Shown here: one piece after another, positions 6,512 to 7,434 of the stretch
Numbering within the stretch: position 1 is the stretch's first letter
How the letters are laid out: every line of letters starts with the position of its first letter
Origin: Bacteroidales bacterium
GTDB taxonomy: Bacteria > Bacteroidota > Bacteroidia > Bacteroidales > B39-G9
Direction: 5' to 3'
Length of the DNA: 7,434 bases
Assembly: GCA_023145555.1 (NCBI GenBank)
Contig: JAGLDO010000017.1
Span: 1-7,434, forward strand
Notes under the pieces: generated by a model
Databases searched by the model: none
Told to the model about the DNA's origin: nothing
What the model saw: only the letters and a program-made list of their open reading frames with translations
Position numbers and translations under genes: made by a program

Positions 6512-6922
6512 ATGAAACCAACACATATAGAGCATGTTGGAATAGCTGTAAAAAGCCTTGAAGAAGCTATTCCTTATTACGAAAACGTTTTAGGATTGAA
6601 ATGTTATGCAATTGAAGAAGTAAAAGAACAAAAAGTTAAAACAGCTTTCTTCAAAGTAGGACAAACCAAGATAGAATTATTAGAATCTACTGACCCTGAA
6701 GGACCAATAGGTAAATTTATTGCCAAAAAAGGTGAGGGATTACACCACATGGCTTTTGCAGTTGAAAACATTGGACAATGTTTAAAAGACGCGGAAAACA
6801 ACGGTGTTAGAGTTATAGACAAAACGCCGAGAAATGGTGCAGAAGGATTAGAAATTGGTTTTTTACATCCTAAATCAACATTTGGAGTATTAACAGAACT
6901 TTGTGAAAATAAAAATAAATAA
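6512..6922 (+). CDS. mce: Methylmalonyl-CoA epimerase
   Basis: The enzyme interconverts (R)- and (S)-methylmalonyl-CoA, linking B12-dependent methylmalonyl-CoA mutase to the biotin-dependent carboxylase or decarboxylase that handles the other epimer. The 136-residue product is the normal length for this vicinal-oxygen-chelate (glyoxalase-fold) family. It contains HIEHVGIAV at the N-terminus, KIELLE (53-58), GEGLHHMAF (74-82) and the family-typical FLHPKS and VLTELC near the C-terminus. H8, H79 and E129 are the likely metal ligands by position in the fold, with E55 in the place of the fourth. The start at 6512 puts the metal-binding His near the N-terminus as expected. It is followed after 19 bases by the carboxyltransferase gene of the same pathway and preceded by a good promoter, so it is probably the first gene of the operon. 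Confidence 0.96.
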   Translation: MKPTHIEHVGIAVKSLEEAIPYYENVLGLKCYAIEEVKEQKVKTAFFKVGQTKIELLESTDPEGPIGKFIAKKGEGLHHMAFAVENIGQCLKDAENNGVRVIDKTPRNGAEGLEIGFLHPKSTFGVLTELCENKNK

Positions 6923-6941
6923 ATATTAATTAATTTAAATC

Positions 6942-7434
6942 ATGGCGAAGCTGGATAAAATAAAAGAATTAATTGAAAAACGAGAACAGGCTCGAATGGG
7001 TGGTGGTGAGAAAAGGATTGATGCTCAGCATAATAAAGGCAAATTAACTGCACGTGAGAGAATTGAGATGCTCTTAGATGAAGGTAGTTTCGAAGAGTAT
7101 GATATGTTTGTAACTCATCGTTGTACTGATTTCGGTCTGGAAAAATCAAAATTTTATGGCGATGGTGTTGTTACAGGTCACGGAACAATAGATGGACGTG
7201 TTATTTTTATTTATGCTCAAGATTTTACAGTTTTTGGTGGTTCTCTTTCTGAAACATACGCACAAAAAATTTGTAAAGTAATGGATCAGGCTATGAAAGT
7301 TGGAGCTCCAATAATTGGAATTAACGATAGTGGTGGAGCAAGAATTCAAGAAGGCGTTAACTCTCTTGCCGGTTATGCAGAGATATTTGAACGTAACATA
7401 TTAGCATCTGGTGTTGTCCCTCAAATATCTGCTA
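6942..7434 (+). CDS. mmdA: Acyl-CoA carboxyltransferase subunit (methylmalonyl-CoA decarboxylase alpha / propionyl-CoA carboxylase beta), 3' truncated by window
   Basis: The frame opens at ATG 6942 (MAKLDKIKELIEKREQAR) and runs to the window edge, giving 164 of an expected 510-520 or so residues. Family marks are GKLTARERIEMLLD (33-46), the FGGSLSETYAQKI block (98-110) and the NDSGGARIQEGVNSL segment (128-142), in which GGAR (131-134) belongs to the oxyanion-hole region of the crotonase-like carboxyltransferase fold. The enzyme transfers CO2 between a biotinylated carrier and propionyl-/methylmalonyl-CoA. It lies 19 bases after mce with no Shine-Dalgarno or terminator between, so co-transcription is likely. 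A sodium-pumping decarboxylase alpha subunit and a propionyl-CoA carboxylase beta subunit cannot be separated on this fragment; the symbol is tentative, and the genes beyond the edge would decide it. Confidence 0.93.
   Translation, partial: MAKLDKIKELIEKREQARMGGGEKRIDAQHNKGKLTARERIEMLLDEGSFEEYDMFVTHRCTDFGLEKSKFYGDGVVTGHGTIDGRVIFIYAQDFTVFGGSLSETYAQKICKVMDQAMKVGAPIIGINDSGGARIQEGVNSLAGYAEIFERNILASGVVPQISA

Noticed and set aside
6604..7349. Minus-strand frames over mce and the carboxyltransferase gene
   Set aside because: They lie opposite strongly recognised genes on the plus strand and show no family resemblance.
1..7434. CRISPR arrays, tRNA/rRNA genes, toxin-antitoxin or defence systems
   Set aside because: No regularly spaced repeats, cloverleaf-like segments or related protein families were seen in any part of the window.

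Overview
The window is AT-rich throughout (roughly 70% A+T by eye) and looks chromosomal, from a low-GC member of the Bacteroidota, probably Bacteroidales or a close relative. Four things suggest this: a NagZ-like GH3 glycosidase fused to a beta-lactamase-fold serine hydrolase, a long DUF349-repeat protein, no clear Shine-Dalgarno sequences ahead of the genes, and one good match to the Bacteroidota promoter (TTG, 20 bases, TAnnTTTG) ahead of the epimerase gene. The assignment is inferred from gene content and style; no marker gene settles the genus.

Layout. On the minus strand, 73-2145 encodes a lysine/glutamate-rich protein with five DUF349 repeats. A divergent intergenic region of about 340 bases, very AT-rich and holding two strong inverted repeats, separates it from the plus-strand genes. 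These are trmD (2489-3166; tRNA m1G37 methyltransferase), a 987-residue exported GH3/serine-hydrolase fusion (3301-6264), mce (6512-6922; methylmalonyl-CoA epimerase), and the first 164 codons of a carboxyltransferase subunit (6942 to the window edge; methylmalonyl-CoA decarboxylase alpha or propionyl-CoA carboxylase beta).

Function. mce and the carboxyltransferase lie 19 bases apart and are almost certainly one operon for methylmalonyl-CoA/propionyl-CoA interconversion, part of the succinate-propionate route common in this phylum. The GH3/serine-hydrolase fusion most plausibly acts on peptidoglycan fragments in the periplasm, combining NagZ-like N-acetylglucosaminidase activity with an AmiE-like hydrolase. 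trmD is a housekeeping tRNA modification gene and lacks its common rpsP/rimM/rplS neighbours here. The DUF349 protein has no assigned role.

No complete new system is visible. The least explained items are non-coding: a 130-base element at 6278-6407 with imperfect terminal inverted repeats and flanking AATTAT direct repeats, which looks like a MITE or insertion-sequence remnant, and hairpins at 2266-2306 and 2431-2469 upstream of trmD.
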